Made by a program: the position numbers and the translations under genes
Origin: Mangifera indica
Taxonomy: Eukaryota > Streptophyta > Magnoliopsida > Sapindales > Anacardiaceae
Length of the DNA: 64,000 nt
Direction of reading: 5' to 3'
Assembly: GCF_011075055.1 (NCBI RefSeq)
Contig: NC_058137.1
Span: 5,198,771-5,262,770 of the forward strand
Shown: positions 24,346-36,714 of the stretch, one piece after another
How the letters are laid out: every line of letters begins with the position of its first letter
Numbering within the stretch: position 1 is the stretch's first letter
The notes under the pieces: generated by a model
What the model saw: only the letters and a program-made list of their open reading frames with translations
Databases searched by the model: none
What the model was told of the DNA's origin: nothing

Positions 24346-27300
24346 CAAAGTAAGTCTCTCTTTTTTAGTATTTAAAGCCCATCCTCCTTAGATCGTCTCC
24401 TTTGCATCGGATCTACGTAATACTGCCAATTCTCAGACAATAGACGGATTCTTACTATTATATTTGTCCAACAAAATTTATGGTGTAAAAAAAAAAAAAA
24501 AGCTCAAGGGAGAAATTATTTATATTCATATTAATCACGGGAGAGAAATGGGGACATGAGAGAAAGAGAAGAATAGGAATAAAAATAAAGTAAAGAACAT
24601 ATGGGTGGCTGAAGTTTGCTTTATTTCTATTTCGGATTAGGGTTTCCACAAATGGGATCTTTTTAGACGGTGGAAATGTTTTATAGTAAAGATAATGGCG
24701 ACTGAGATGTGACAGTACTGTTTTGTGGGCATGTATGGCTTTGTATTGTATTAGTCTTCTTAACTCTCAATTGCTTTACATCGCTTTCATCATCCATTCA
24801 ACACAAACTACTTCTTTCGTTTCAAATTTTCAGGACTCTCATTATTCATTTCTTAATCATCCCTCTTATCATATAAACACCCATCATTATTTTATGGATT
24901 ATTACTAATTTCTTTCATAACCCCATTTCCTTTCTCATGGACTTGGTATAATCATTGTTTGAAAATCTATCTTGTCAGTTGAATTTGTGTTTATATCACT
25001 GGTCAGGGTTTGGTGGTCATTAATTGGTTTCTTTTATCTTTCATCTTTTTTAGGCAATTTTCTGTGACAAAATACATGACTGCAAAAGCACTCATTTCTA
25101 GGTTTACATATTTATGTGACAAAAAAGCTTTGATCGGATTATAGCAAATTGAGTTGTGATTTTCCCAGCTGCAGGATGTAATATCTGTCAGTAAACAGCC
25201 TTCAAACAGGCTATAGATTCCATGCATGTGAACTTAACAGTTCAATATATACGAATCTGTAGAAACAAAGTAAAACATATTTATGAATTAGTTGAAGAAG
25301 AAAAACAATATATGAATGACTTGGCCCTCAAAAGATCTTTGTGTTGCCCCTTGAGGAGGTTCAATGGGACATGGAAATCCTACTGTTTTCTAACATTTTG
25401 CATAAAGAAAATAGGCTATACTAATTAAAGCAATTATAAGGTATCCAACATTATCAAAACAAATTAATTTTCCTTTGAACAAAATTATTTTGATGAATCG
25501 AGCAGCAGAAATGATCACAGCAGGCAAACTTTATGGGAATCTATCAATCTGAATAACTGAATTGGAAGATGGAATATTGAAATCTCATCCATACATGTAA
25601 TGAGTGATCCAAGGAATGAAATAAAAATGGGCTGTGGGAGCTGAGGAATATTCTAAAATTTAACTTCATTTTTCTTCGTTTTTGTTGGTGAACGTTAAAC
25701 AGTTGGACCGCAGATGAAAGTGAAATATCCTTGGAATGAAGTTGCTATAAACAGAAAGTGGGTTCGTGGTCCCTTTCCCTTTTAAAAAAAAGTTCTGGGT
25801 TCAAAGAAGAAGCATATTGTTCCATTACTTACACCTGTTTCTTTCTCTTTTTCTTGCATGTAAGCGAGTTCAACATTTATATGATTTTAATTGTTCTAAT
25901 TGTAAATATCTTTTGCATTTCATGTGATAAAAATAATGTGGAAGATCAGATGCAGCCCATACACGTCACTTAGACTTTGGATAAGACTAAATAAACACAT
26001 AGATAATTAATTAATCAACTATAATATTATTTTTCTTTCATACAATTAAAGCACAAAAGTTCAATATTTATATTAATATCCAGCCAAGGTGAGCCAATTA
26101 ATTAAGGATTTTTTTTTTTAATTAGGAAATCTTTTTAAAGGTATATTTTGAGAGTGATTTTGGTATGTCTTTTGTGCTTTCCCATCCCTTTAGCTTTTCT
26201 CTTTTTAATTCTTCAAAGTTCTTTGTAAAATACATCAATCAATTTTCATATTATTCGATATAGTTGATTCAATTCAATGTCACAATCCATCTCAAGTGGG
26301 ATTCCTCAATTTAAAAAAAAAAAAATTCTTCTGAGTAATTTCGGATAAACATCAATATCATTGCTCTTAGATAGAAATATATTTTGGACTTAGTCTTTTT
26401 GTATATTAACAAGAAAAAAAAATGCTATACATGCTTTTCCCACCCAAAGAAACAAAAAAATAAAAAAAAAAATCAGATTAAATATATTTTACTTGTTTAG
26501 AAAGTGAAATACATAATTTCAGACTACTGACTTTATGTGCAAACATAGATTGACTCAAAAGCCCAACTAATTTCAGGCATATTTTAATGGAGAAAGGTGA
26601 AGATGAATCACTGATTAAGAGATTATAATGGTGCTATTTGTGCTTGTGTTTTTGTCATTTACCCCAAATGGAACCTCGTAGTTGTACTCAACCAATAATT
26701 AATGTGAAAATTTAGGGTTATCGGTGAAAAGAGGTGGAGAGAAAAAGAAACATCAAAATCAATACCCAACCCAGCCAAGTAATCAAACAAAGTAAACAAA
26801 ACACAGCTACGATATAAATTAAATTTTAGAAATTTCAATTAAAAGCAAAGAAAAATATTGTGATTTTGTGATGTAACTATAGTAAAAAAAACTGATTATA
26901 ACAAAAATAGAGAAGATTAAAATATAACGGACTGAAATGAGAAAATTATCTCAAAACTTTTCAGATTTTACAATGCTATTCAAATGAAGTAGGGGTGGGT
27001 GCGTTTCTCTTTTTTGTAGTAGGATGATATGAATTAACCCGATTGCTTGTTGAATCATTACATACTGATGTAATATACTAATTTTTCAAACATTAATGTT
27101 AATGATATCTTATTGAATAAGTTTACAATGTTATCATTAGAACATATTTATTTGAAATTAATCTTTTAACTTTGTCAAACTTTATGAGTATAAAAAAATT
27201 TCGGTGAAATATTTTGGGTTTTGTCTCCTTCAATGTTTCTTCCTTTTATTTGAGCAATATAAGTTGCATTATTTTCATATACTTTGGGAGGAATTTTTGT

Positions 27301-29304
27301 TGTAAAAAAAAAAAAAGATAGCATATATTCCAGATATATTGGATAACCCATCATAATCATATTCATTTTCGATTGGCTTTATGACGTGCAAGAATCATTA
27401 AATGATTCAAAGATGTTGCAACCAAAGTTTCCTTTGTAAAACTTCATGATGTGATTATGTTATTATAAGTGAATATATATTACATTTGTAAGCCAGTTTG
27501 ATGAGAATTAAAAAGATAATTAACATTTATATATCCAATCAAACCAAGATTATCAAGAGATTTTATAAAAATAAATAATCACAAATGTTAAATTTCACAT
27601 GAATAACAAAATACATGTTTAATTTTACTCTAATATCAACGACTGAAAAGAACGTATTCAATCTATTATGTTATATCAAATATAATAAAATATTAATGAT
27701 ATTAAGATAAAATTCTTCAAAATTGAATATATTTCCATTTTATTCCTTAGGATAAAAATGATTATTTTTAAAATTAAATGACCGAATAACCATTAAAGTG
27801 TTTAAAGTGTAAATCTTATACATATTAAAATATTTTAATGCAAGTCAAATGTCGCAAATTTTAATTAATCAAAACTTATTTATCAGAGAAAATACAAGTC
27901 AAAAAAGACGATATTTTTAATTTATTTCTGACTTTTCAGACCCGTCAAATCTGGAAAAGGGAAAACCATTTGCTTTGCAAGTTTGTATTTTCTTAAGTTC
28001 AATATGAATTAATTAAAGTTGTGACTTCTAGATGATTTTAGAATCAATACACATTAATATAAATATCAATCCGAATTCTTAAAGATAAAGTCTACCATAT
28101 ATATGTAAGTTCTTACTTTGCTTATATTCAAAAGCATCAAATTTATCTTCTTTTAGACAAAATAGCATTCTAATAATTTCTTCAAAAGGTAACAAAAATT
28201 TTCATCAACAAATCACATGCATCAATCATCACTCAAACTAGAAATCCTAATTTTTTTCTTGCTGAAACTAAAGATTTTCCTTTATGGGGCAGAAAGAAAG
28301 ACAATAACGAATTTCTGATCTGGGTAAACAAGACTTTGCTTTATAGTTCGAAATAATGGTTTTTCACTAAAAAGGGTGTTGATTCTGGCCATGCAATTAA
28401 TGGTAGCCGCTGCCAAACATCTAAATACAGACAACTCAAAGGATTTGGTTTAAACGTGTTAAAGGGTTTATTCCCAAAAGGATTATTATTGATTTAGTTT
28501 CGTTGTTGAGTGGATTTGTAATACAAAAAAGAAAGCTTGACGTTGAAAGCAAGCCCTTCACTAATTTTAGATCGTTAAGCTAATAATTATTTTAATTATG
28601 CTTGTTTGTTAGTCAATATTGACAACTCTGTCTTCCATTTCTACTTGTTTGTTTTATTTTTTAAAATACACCACAAAAGGTAGGGAAGGAGTAAAAGTTG
28701 TTGTACAAGATTTGAAGGTATGATTTCCAAAATTGGTTTTTCGCTCTATAAATGTAAAAATAGAGAAAAGGAGTTGCCACTATATTGAAAGATACAACAT
28801 TTATTATTCACAAAAAATAACTTAAAAATGACACATTCAATATGGATATCTTGCTTTCAAAGGATGTGAAATCCTCAAGTAGAGGGGTTTGGTTTAAAGA
28901 CTCGATGGTGGAATATTAGACCATAAGTTTTACCTACTGGGATTGAACCAAAAAAGTCTAATTCAAATAGGGTTTCTCATCATAAGATTAAAGGTCGCCA
29001 AGAGCAAGTTGGAAAAAAAAGGGAAAACTTTAGCACTACACTCCTGGATCTTACTTAACAATGCCATAGTTAAATCTGCTGGGCTTGTTGGCCTAATAAT
29101 GGGATGGTGTACGAGCCTAAGCCCAAAATAACTGGGTGCGTACCAAAGCCCAGAGGCGTTTAATTTAATGCACTCTGCTCTTTTCAAAGATACCCCATTG
29201 AATCTAATTAATGTTTGGTTCTCTTTGCAGAGACACAGCTGCAAGGAATTTAATTCAGTTGAAGAAAATGTCAAATGCAATTCCCCAGGAAAATGATATG
29301 AAAG
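24346..29304. other. Long A/T-rich spacer, no gene supported
   Basis: Nearly 5 kb with only short frames, homopolymer A/T runs and no recognisable domains. The longest frame touching it (127 codons, minus, 28963-29346) has no family features. Confidence 0.6.
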
Positions 29305-29365
29305 GCCAAAAGTGGTGTTCCCACCCAAGGTTTCTTGCAAATCCATGGATACCCATTAAGTATTA
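29305..29365 (+). mobile_element. Single end of a MULE-like MITE
   Basis: GGCCAAAAGTGGTGTTCCCA followed by CCCAAGGTTTCTTGCAAATCC matches the family's left terminal repeat, but no right end follows. It is probably a truncated copy. Confidence 0.4.
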
Positions 29366-30066
29366 AAAATCTAACTATATAGTAATATACTCTGGGAACA
29401 ACACCAATAATTTCTAAAAAATTGGTAATTTCCAATAATTTTGGTACAATAAAACTATGGTACACATTTTTTTATATATATAATTAATATAGTTATATTT
29501 TCATATGATTAAATGATTTTAAATTAATATTTAATTATATAATAACTTAAAAAATATGATTGAACACAGAACAAGGAAGAGTGCAGCCCTGCAATCAGCA
29601 GCAAGGAGAAGAAACCAATTGCGGTAACATCATAGTGGCTGCTAGGAGGCATATTGGGGCTGAACTTCTGTGCTATGACAAAACGAATTGATGAAACTTG
29701 TCAATTTTTTCCTATTTCCCAGACCTCCGATTAAAAAGAAAAAAAAAGAACAATACAATGTCTTTGGATGGCAAATCGTATCATTACATGTTTTTGATAT
29801 CATTCATTATATAATTCGAGTCAATTTGAATATTCTTAAGTTAATTTAAAAACAATTTTAAAGTAAAAATTTTGTCATATAAACATAATTCGGTGTTATA
29901 AATTATTAGATCTATCTTAGATGATACGAAGTCAAATAAATTAAATCCAAAGCGCCATGGAATAACGAATAATTTCACTTTATCAAAAGGCAGGGCTTGC
30001 TTACATTTGAACACAAAGAATTTTCTCTATTTGATGTTCAAGAATCATGATAACATAGTTTATATT

Positions 30067-30899
30067 GGCCGAAGGACTATATCCCACCTAATGTTTAGTG
30101 AAATGACAAACTTTCGTCAATTAACTTTGAAAAACTCAAATATCTGTCCTTATATTAAAATTTATTGTTAGAATTAAAAAGTAAAAATGTTATTCAACTA
30201 AAAGACCAAAAATCTTATTCCCACCTAAGGTTTGTGGCAAAGCCAAACTTTTACTCATAAATAATTAAAACTAACAGAAAAAATTAGTTATAGAGATAAA
30301 ATTATCATTAAACTAGTATTATATTAAAAATAATAAAATATTATTCATTTAACTCCAATATTAAATTGTGAAAAATCTCATTTTACCTATTAGGTTTTTA
30401 TTTTCCAACGAGTTTTCTCCACCCCTTTCTTTAGAATTTTCATTGTTGACAAAAATGCGTTGACAACATCTTCATCTCTCTATGGGGTACAAATTGTCTT
30501 AGCCAAAAGACAGATTTGGATGAAGTATGATAATGCATTGCGTGATGATCTTCAACGATGTTGCCTAGATTCGTCGCCTTTATGACTGTTTTATGGTGGC
30601 ATCTTCATCTTAGAGGCCAAAGGAAGCACTGACAAATAAGAAGTTGACTAGAGAATGGTGGCCCAAAAAGAAAAGGGAAAGAATGAAACCTTAGAAAAAA
30701 TGAATATATTTTAAACTTTAATTAAATTTTTAAATTTAGAAAAGAAAAAATATAACAAATTTTTAGTTTTTTTAAATATATTTAGTTAAATAAAAATTTT
30801 ATTTTAATTCTTTTCATAAATTTTAATAAAAAATAAGTATTTAAATTTTTTAAAATTAGCATTTGCGAGTTTATTGGGTGGAAAATAGTCCTTTTGCCC
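30067..30899. mobile_element. MULE-like MITE, copy B (833 bp, internal second end)
   Basis: The left end is GGCCGAAGGACTATATCCCA. The right end on the minus strand is GGGCAAAAGGACTATTTTCCA with its last base trimmed off by the target repeat. Flanking 9-mers are GTTTATATT (30058-30066) and ATTTATATT (30900-30908), 8/9 identical. A second left-type end starts at about 30204 (GACCAAAAATCTTATTCCCA), so the copy is nested or has a duplicated end. The interior has no coding capacity. Confidence 0.75.
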
Positions 30900-30908
30900 A
30901 TTTATATT

Positions 30909-33098
30909 TCGTTTTCTCACTTGGAATTCCAGAGTCCTGACACTGTCATCAACTTCCTGTTAATCAGTGTCATGACTTTAGTTTGGCCTAATCTATATAA
31001 CCGTTACTGGTTACACTTTTTCAATGTATAAAATCATCTCCTTTATAATTACGAATATCCTCATGGGAATTGACCGGTAAATTACTGGAAATTGCTTGAA
31101 TGAAGTCATAGCGTAACTATCCTCAACATGGACTGCAGGTTTAATAAAATTAACCGTGTTAAAATTTTTAAGATAATTCAAATTTTTATTATATTTGTGA
31201 AATTTTGATTTATTTGGTATAATAATTATATGTCTGATTATTATATCCTAAATTTATTTATCTAATAAATACAAATAAAATCTTCAATTATTTAAAAAGA
31301 AAAAAACTATTCTCAACATATGTCAAACGTTAGCTTTTTGCTTTTCTCATTTAAAAATTTAAGACAAAGATCATTAATGAAATTTATGATTCCGAAATTA
31401 TCATATATATGGTAAGTTTGGTGTTTAAAATTAATCTCCTTTTAGAGGGTTTCATGTTAAAAAAAGGTAGAAGTTTTGTTGAGAAGCATACAAAATTTAG
31501 TGTAAATTACACTTTTTAGCAAAATTTTGAAGACATTACATATTATTTCACAAAAATAAATTCAAAACATCAAAATTGAAACTCTTTGGAGATAGTTTAG
31601 TGGAATGAATGGATAGAATGTGTTGTTCGAAATGTCTAACATTGTTTGACAATGAGGTGTCAAACACTTTCACTTCTTCTTCACCACACGTGTATTTTTC
31701 GTTTAATATGGAGTAGTCGGTCATAAATAAAAACATAAATCTTTGTTTAATCTTATAAGTCATATTTAGTTGATTTCTGAAGGGTATATTCTAAATCGAA
31801 ATACAGAAGCTTTTATATTCCTCCTTATCTTCACAATCATATCCTTAATCAATCCACCCAAATTCATGCAATTACTCAATAATCAAGCTAGCTTCTCATT
31901 CTAAGCCAAAAACTCCATAAAAACCCTATATTTAGATTGAAAACTTATCTAACTAAATCCTAAAAGTCTTTATACTTTAATCACATCATCAACGCAATTG
32001 ATAATAAGCAACATAACAACATCTTATAATAAACAAATTATAAAAAATTGGAGATGAAGCTTATTAAACATCTTAAATCCCAAGCCAGTTAATGTAAATA
32101 GTTTGCTTTGCCAAAATCTAGAATAAGCATAAAATTGACATTTTCCTCTCAAAATGAGGTGGAGGGAATGGTTAAGGTTTTGTCCAATGGAGTTGAAGAA
32201 GCTAAGGATATATAATTTGAATGCACAGATAATATATTATTATATAATTGATTGTTATTTTGTTTTTTAATTAAAATCATCAAATTACATATAACACGTT
32301 ATTTGTGTATTTAAATTGTATAAGTATATTTTTATTATGAGTTAATAATATTATATATATATAAAATAAAAAAATTTCAAAGTAGAAAAAGTCAACTAAC
32401 ACTCTTTTTCATATAACCGGAGATTTAATTTATATTTATTAGATAAAGAAATTTGAGATATAGTAATTATACATATAATTATTATATCAGATAAATTAAA
32501 CTTTTATAAATATAATAAAAACTCAAGCTCAAATTTTTATTTTAAAATTTTTAAAATTTTATCAATTTTACTAATATTTAAATATGTCCCATTTGTACCC
32601 AAATTTATTCCATTTACCTAACTTTAGTTAAAAATATTATTACAAAAACCGCCATAATTTCATATTACATTATTTATTTTAAATATATAATATTGTTTTA
32701 ATATTTACTGAAATCCACGTCTCAATAATCACATTAAGCATAAATTGGAAGAAATATTAACGTAGTTATATTTGCAAGGAACGTATTTCTTGACACGTGG
32801 CGACGGGATATTTAACAACACTTGAATTGAAAGGAACGTAAACTGGGAAAAAAGGGCGACCAAGAAATGGACGGCAACAGCAACCAAGATGTAACATTTA
32901 TTATAAACGAGGTCACATCTTGGTGGGCCAAAACGGAAGCGTTTTATGTTCTCTGGCGCTTCCAGTAAACGAGACGATTTAAGTCAAACTGGTTGGTGGC
33001 ATTTGACAATACGGCATCCAATGTGGCACTAACTAACCAGATACATCGTGATTAAATGGTGCCACCTTATAAACTTTCATAGTCCATCAATTAGCGAA
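30909..33098. other. A/T-rich spacer, no gene supported
   Basis: About 2.2 kb of A/T-rich DNA. The longest frame (71 codons, minus, 31548-31763) has no recognisable features. The stretch 32780-33060 is less A/T rich but has no open frame of note. Confidence 0.55.
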
Positions 33099-33846
33099 GG
33101 GGAAAAGAATTATTCCCACACAACCTGGGTTGTGTTACAAACTTTTATATGTTAAATTTTAAAACTTAAATATTTATTTATTAATAATTAAAGTTAATAA
33201 AATTAATTAATTATAAAAATAAAATAATTATTTTATCAATAATATTAAAAAAAAAATTATATAATTTTTTTTAAATTTAAAAAAATTAATAATTTTATTC
33301 GTAATTAAGTTTTACAAAGTAACATTTTTCCTTTAATGTTTGAAATTTTTAAGCACAACTTTCAGTGAATGGTCAGCACTCTCCCCCTTCTAACAATGTG
33401 TCTCCCTCTTAGCTACTGTTGTTGACACTCTTTGTTGGCTTGTTTGAGACGGAACGAAGTATTGTCTTTATTTAATATGAAGACGAAGACAATTCAGAGG
33501 AGAGAGCCAATAGAAGAGAGAAGGCAAGAGGGAGAGAAGCTGATTGGAATATAGAAGGTGGGTAGAGACGATGATAATTGTCAGAAAATGATAAGGATAG
33601 AAAATTAAACCCATGAAAAAAATGTAATTTTTTAAAACTAAGAATAGAAAAAAAATATTAGTTTTTTAAACTTAGGAGAAAAATAAGATAAAATTTTATT
33701 TTTTTAATTTTACTAATAAAATGATAATTTTATTTTTGAAACTAGTTAATTTTAATAATTGATATATAAATATTTAAGTTTTTAAAATTTATTTGATGAA
33801 TGTTTTGGTTCGCGCTAAACCTTGACTGAGGATAAGTCTTTCGGCC
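33099..33846. mobile_element. MULE-like MITE, copy C (748 bp)
   Basis: The left end GGGGAAAAGAATTATTCCCA is diverged. The right end on the minus strand reads GGCCGAAAGACTTATCCTCA and then TCAAGGTTTAG. Flanking 9-mers are ATTAGCGAA and ATTAATAAA (6/9), which is weak support. The interior has a GA-rich centre like the other copies. Its length equals that of copy E. Confidence 0.6.
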
Positions 33847-33855
33847 ATTAATAAA

Positions 33856-35601
33856 TTCAAGAAAATGTGAGCATTAAGAGACATGTTTTATACTAAAACA
33901 AAACAAAATCCTAGTGTTGTTAAGCACGTCTGCCCCAAAACGATATGCATCATTCTTTAATAAACAATATCCACCAAATAATTTTCTTTTTCTTTTATAA
34001 TTGAGTGGGTCCTGAGTAACCACATCTATTTTATGCACCCAAAGCCAGTGAACATATGCCAGTGGTTCAAAGAACAGACAAAGACAACTGTATTTAAAAA
34101 AAAGGTAATGGGAAACATGGTCAGTTGATAATGTTGAGAAACCAGAGCCTGTCACAAGCAACCAATTTTCTTTTATTTTTTTAATTATTTTTAGATTTAA
34201 ATTAATTTATTAAATAAAATAAATTTCAAATTTAATAACTATTTAATCAGATAAATTTAAAATATGTAATTTTAATATACTATTAAAAAAACCTTAAACC
34301 CATTTTACCTAATACATAAAAATCTTTTCTTTCATCATGACAACTATCTTTCTGTTCTCAGAAGTTACATTAGCTAAAACTATAAGAAAGCAAAAGTAGT
34401 TGAAACTTGAAAGCGGCAGTCGCATCATTAGTGTTTAAATTAAGAATTGATTAAACAAATAGTTGATTGGACTTTATTCGAACTAAGAACTATAATTTAT
34501 AAAAAAGGAATAAAAGATGTAACGATGCTTTCGTTGTTGTTATCTTTCTTTTCATCAGCGCCCTCTTCTTTAATACACCACCAACCACTGCCTTCCCACT
34601 CGTTCATTTATTTATGGTGAGGTGATTAACTCTTGTAAGTCCTAACTCATGCTTTAGTTTTAAGTAACGGATTTGGCCCGACAAATTCCAGGAACTTTTT
34701 CCTCTGATTGGAATAGATTATGGTAGTCCAATCATATATAAGAAAAATCTAATTTTTTAATATAATATATTATGTATAGTATATGTTTATTATTTAAAAA
34801 AATTATAAACATAATTAAAAATTTAAAAATTTTAATATATGTCTTTAATATATCAATTCATTCATGCCATACTAAGTCTATATTATCTCAGTAGTAAAAA
34901 TACGGGTTATTTATATTTATGTTTAATTCATATTTTAAATACATTATTTTAAAATTTGAATTTAAAATATATTAAATGCATATCTTATATATTTATCATA
35001 TTAAACATATATTTTTATTATATTTTATGTTTTTCTATTTTTTATAAATTTTTTAAAAAACAAAAATATCTTTAAATGTTTAATTAATTACCGTAATATC
35101 ATAATTATATAAAATAAATAATCCAACTTTTTGTCATTCAAATCTCTAATCTCTATAGATAATTTTTTATGATAAATGAATATTAATTATATATTATGTT
35201 ATATTAAATTTAATAGTTAATTAAATACTTTACATTTGAATTATTAATTAGAAGATACGTAAAAAGTATTAAAATTATGTTCAGTATTATTGTATTTTTA
35301 TAAATATATTATTAACAATATATCATATTAAACTCATATATATATATATATATTATGTATTTACATTTTATGAATTTTTTTATAAATATATTTTTTACCG
35401 TTTATAATTTCATATCTATATAATTCTTTCTTTATATTTACTATCTATGTGTATATTTTAAGTTATTATCGTGTTTCGTAGAACGTGAAGCGGGTTGAAA
35501 TTAACCGGACAAAGACTTGCGGTCTTCTAGTCCGTCAGATGAGGTCATAGCACCACCATGACTTACCCGCGCGCGCAAAAGAGGCCAACCAACCAACCAT
35601 A
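33856..35601. other. A/T-rich spacer, no gene supported
   Basis: Contains a short TA-rich repeat near 35337-35353 and no convincing frame. It leads into the presumed promoter of the FPP gene. Confidence 0.5.
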
Positions 35602-36714
35602 TCACTGTGTATCTCTGTAACCAATTTCTACAGTCGTTCAACGTTTTTACTCTGGTACGTGTCGCCCGTGTCAGCCTTAGGCCGACACTTTCCCCTTCTT
35701 GTCATTTCAACCCTCTCTTGTCTTGCTGTACTGTTACATCACTTTCTATTTTATTACTTTCTAATTTCCTGCATTTTACTTTACTAGCTTGCCAAATACA
35801 TTCTCTCTCTCTCTCTCTCTCTTTATATTTCTTCCTCTCATTTTTCGAGTTAGGTTTGTGTTGTCGCTGAGATCGCAGCGTTGCGCATTGTGAACTAGTT
35901 GTAAGTAGCTGCGTAATTTTAAGTTCTTTGCGCTTGATCATCCGACTCTGGTTCATGCAGTGTGAAGTCTAGGTGGTGCAGTAATCTCTAAGGTGAGCCT
36001 GTGTTCAGCTGTTTTCTTTTGTTGGTTGATACCTTGTGTTTGCTCGATTTCTGAACATGAAAAGAGCTGAATATGCGGATTACACATACATGCATTGGTA
36101 ATTGTATTGTTTTTGTTAGTGTTGAATATAAAGCATTATGCTGTAAGCAAATTTTATTTAATTTGGTGATATAGTCTGAGAAATTGAGTGTTCTGCCAAG
36201 ACACAGAGTATAAGTTCTTTTATCATCGACTTTCAATAATGAAACAAAAATATATATATGTAAATACTCTGGGAAAAAATCATTTTTAGAGTGTGGCTTA
36301 TGAAAAAATATGTTGCCAAACAAATTATTAGAACTTACGAAAACTCAATCCGTATTCCATTATAGTTTTTCCAAAAAATATGTTTGAAAAACATGGCCAG
36401 ACCTATCTTTCGTAATTATATGGGAAAAAAGGAAAAGAACTTGTACAGGCAATTTTCATTTTCTAAATGTTAGATTTAGTTATGTTATTTTTTGAAATAG
36501 ACGGTTTCGAGTCAAACAGAACTGACTGAACACAAAGCAACTTAAGTAATGTTAAAATAATTTTGTTTTTATAGGAATTATAGCAGGCAGGCAGTTCTTC
36601 TGAATGATTCTTTCTGTATAGATTTCTTATAAGCATTTTTGGCTGTTTAAGTGATGTAGAGTTGAATTGATCGGGTATCTTCTTCTAAGGAGTATTTAAG
36701 CTCCTGGAGAAAAT
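35602..36714 (+). promoter_or_regulatory. 5' leader and leader intron of the FPP gene (inferred)
   Basis: A C/T-rich block includes a (CT) array at 35802-35822, then a candidate donor AAG|GTGAGC at 35992/35993. A candidate acceptor lies around 36590 (TATAGCAG), and the FPP ATG follows at 36715. This fits a leader exon separated from the first coding exon by an intron of about 600 bases. There is no transcript evidence and the exact start is unknown. Confidence 0.45.

Noticed and set aside
28963..29346. 127-codon minus-strand frame
   Set aside because: No recognisable motif, and it overlaps a MITE terminus at 29305. Length alone is weak evidence in this spacer.
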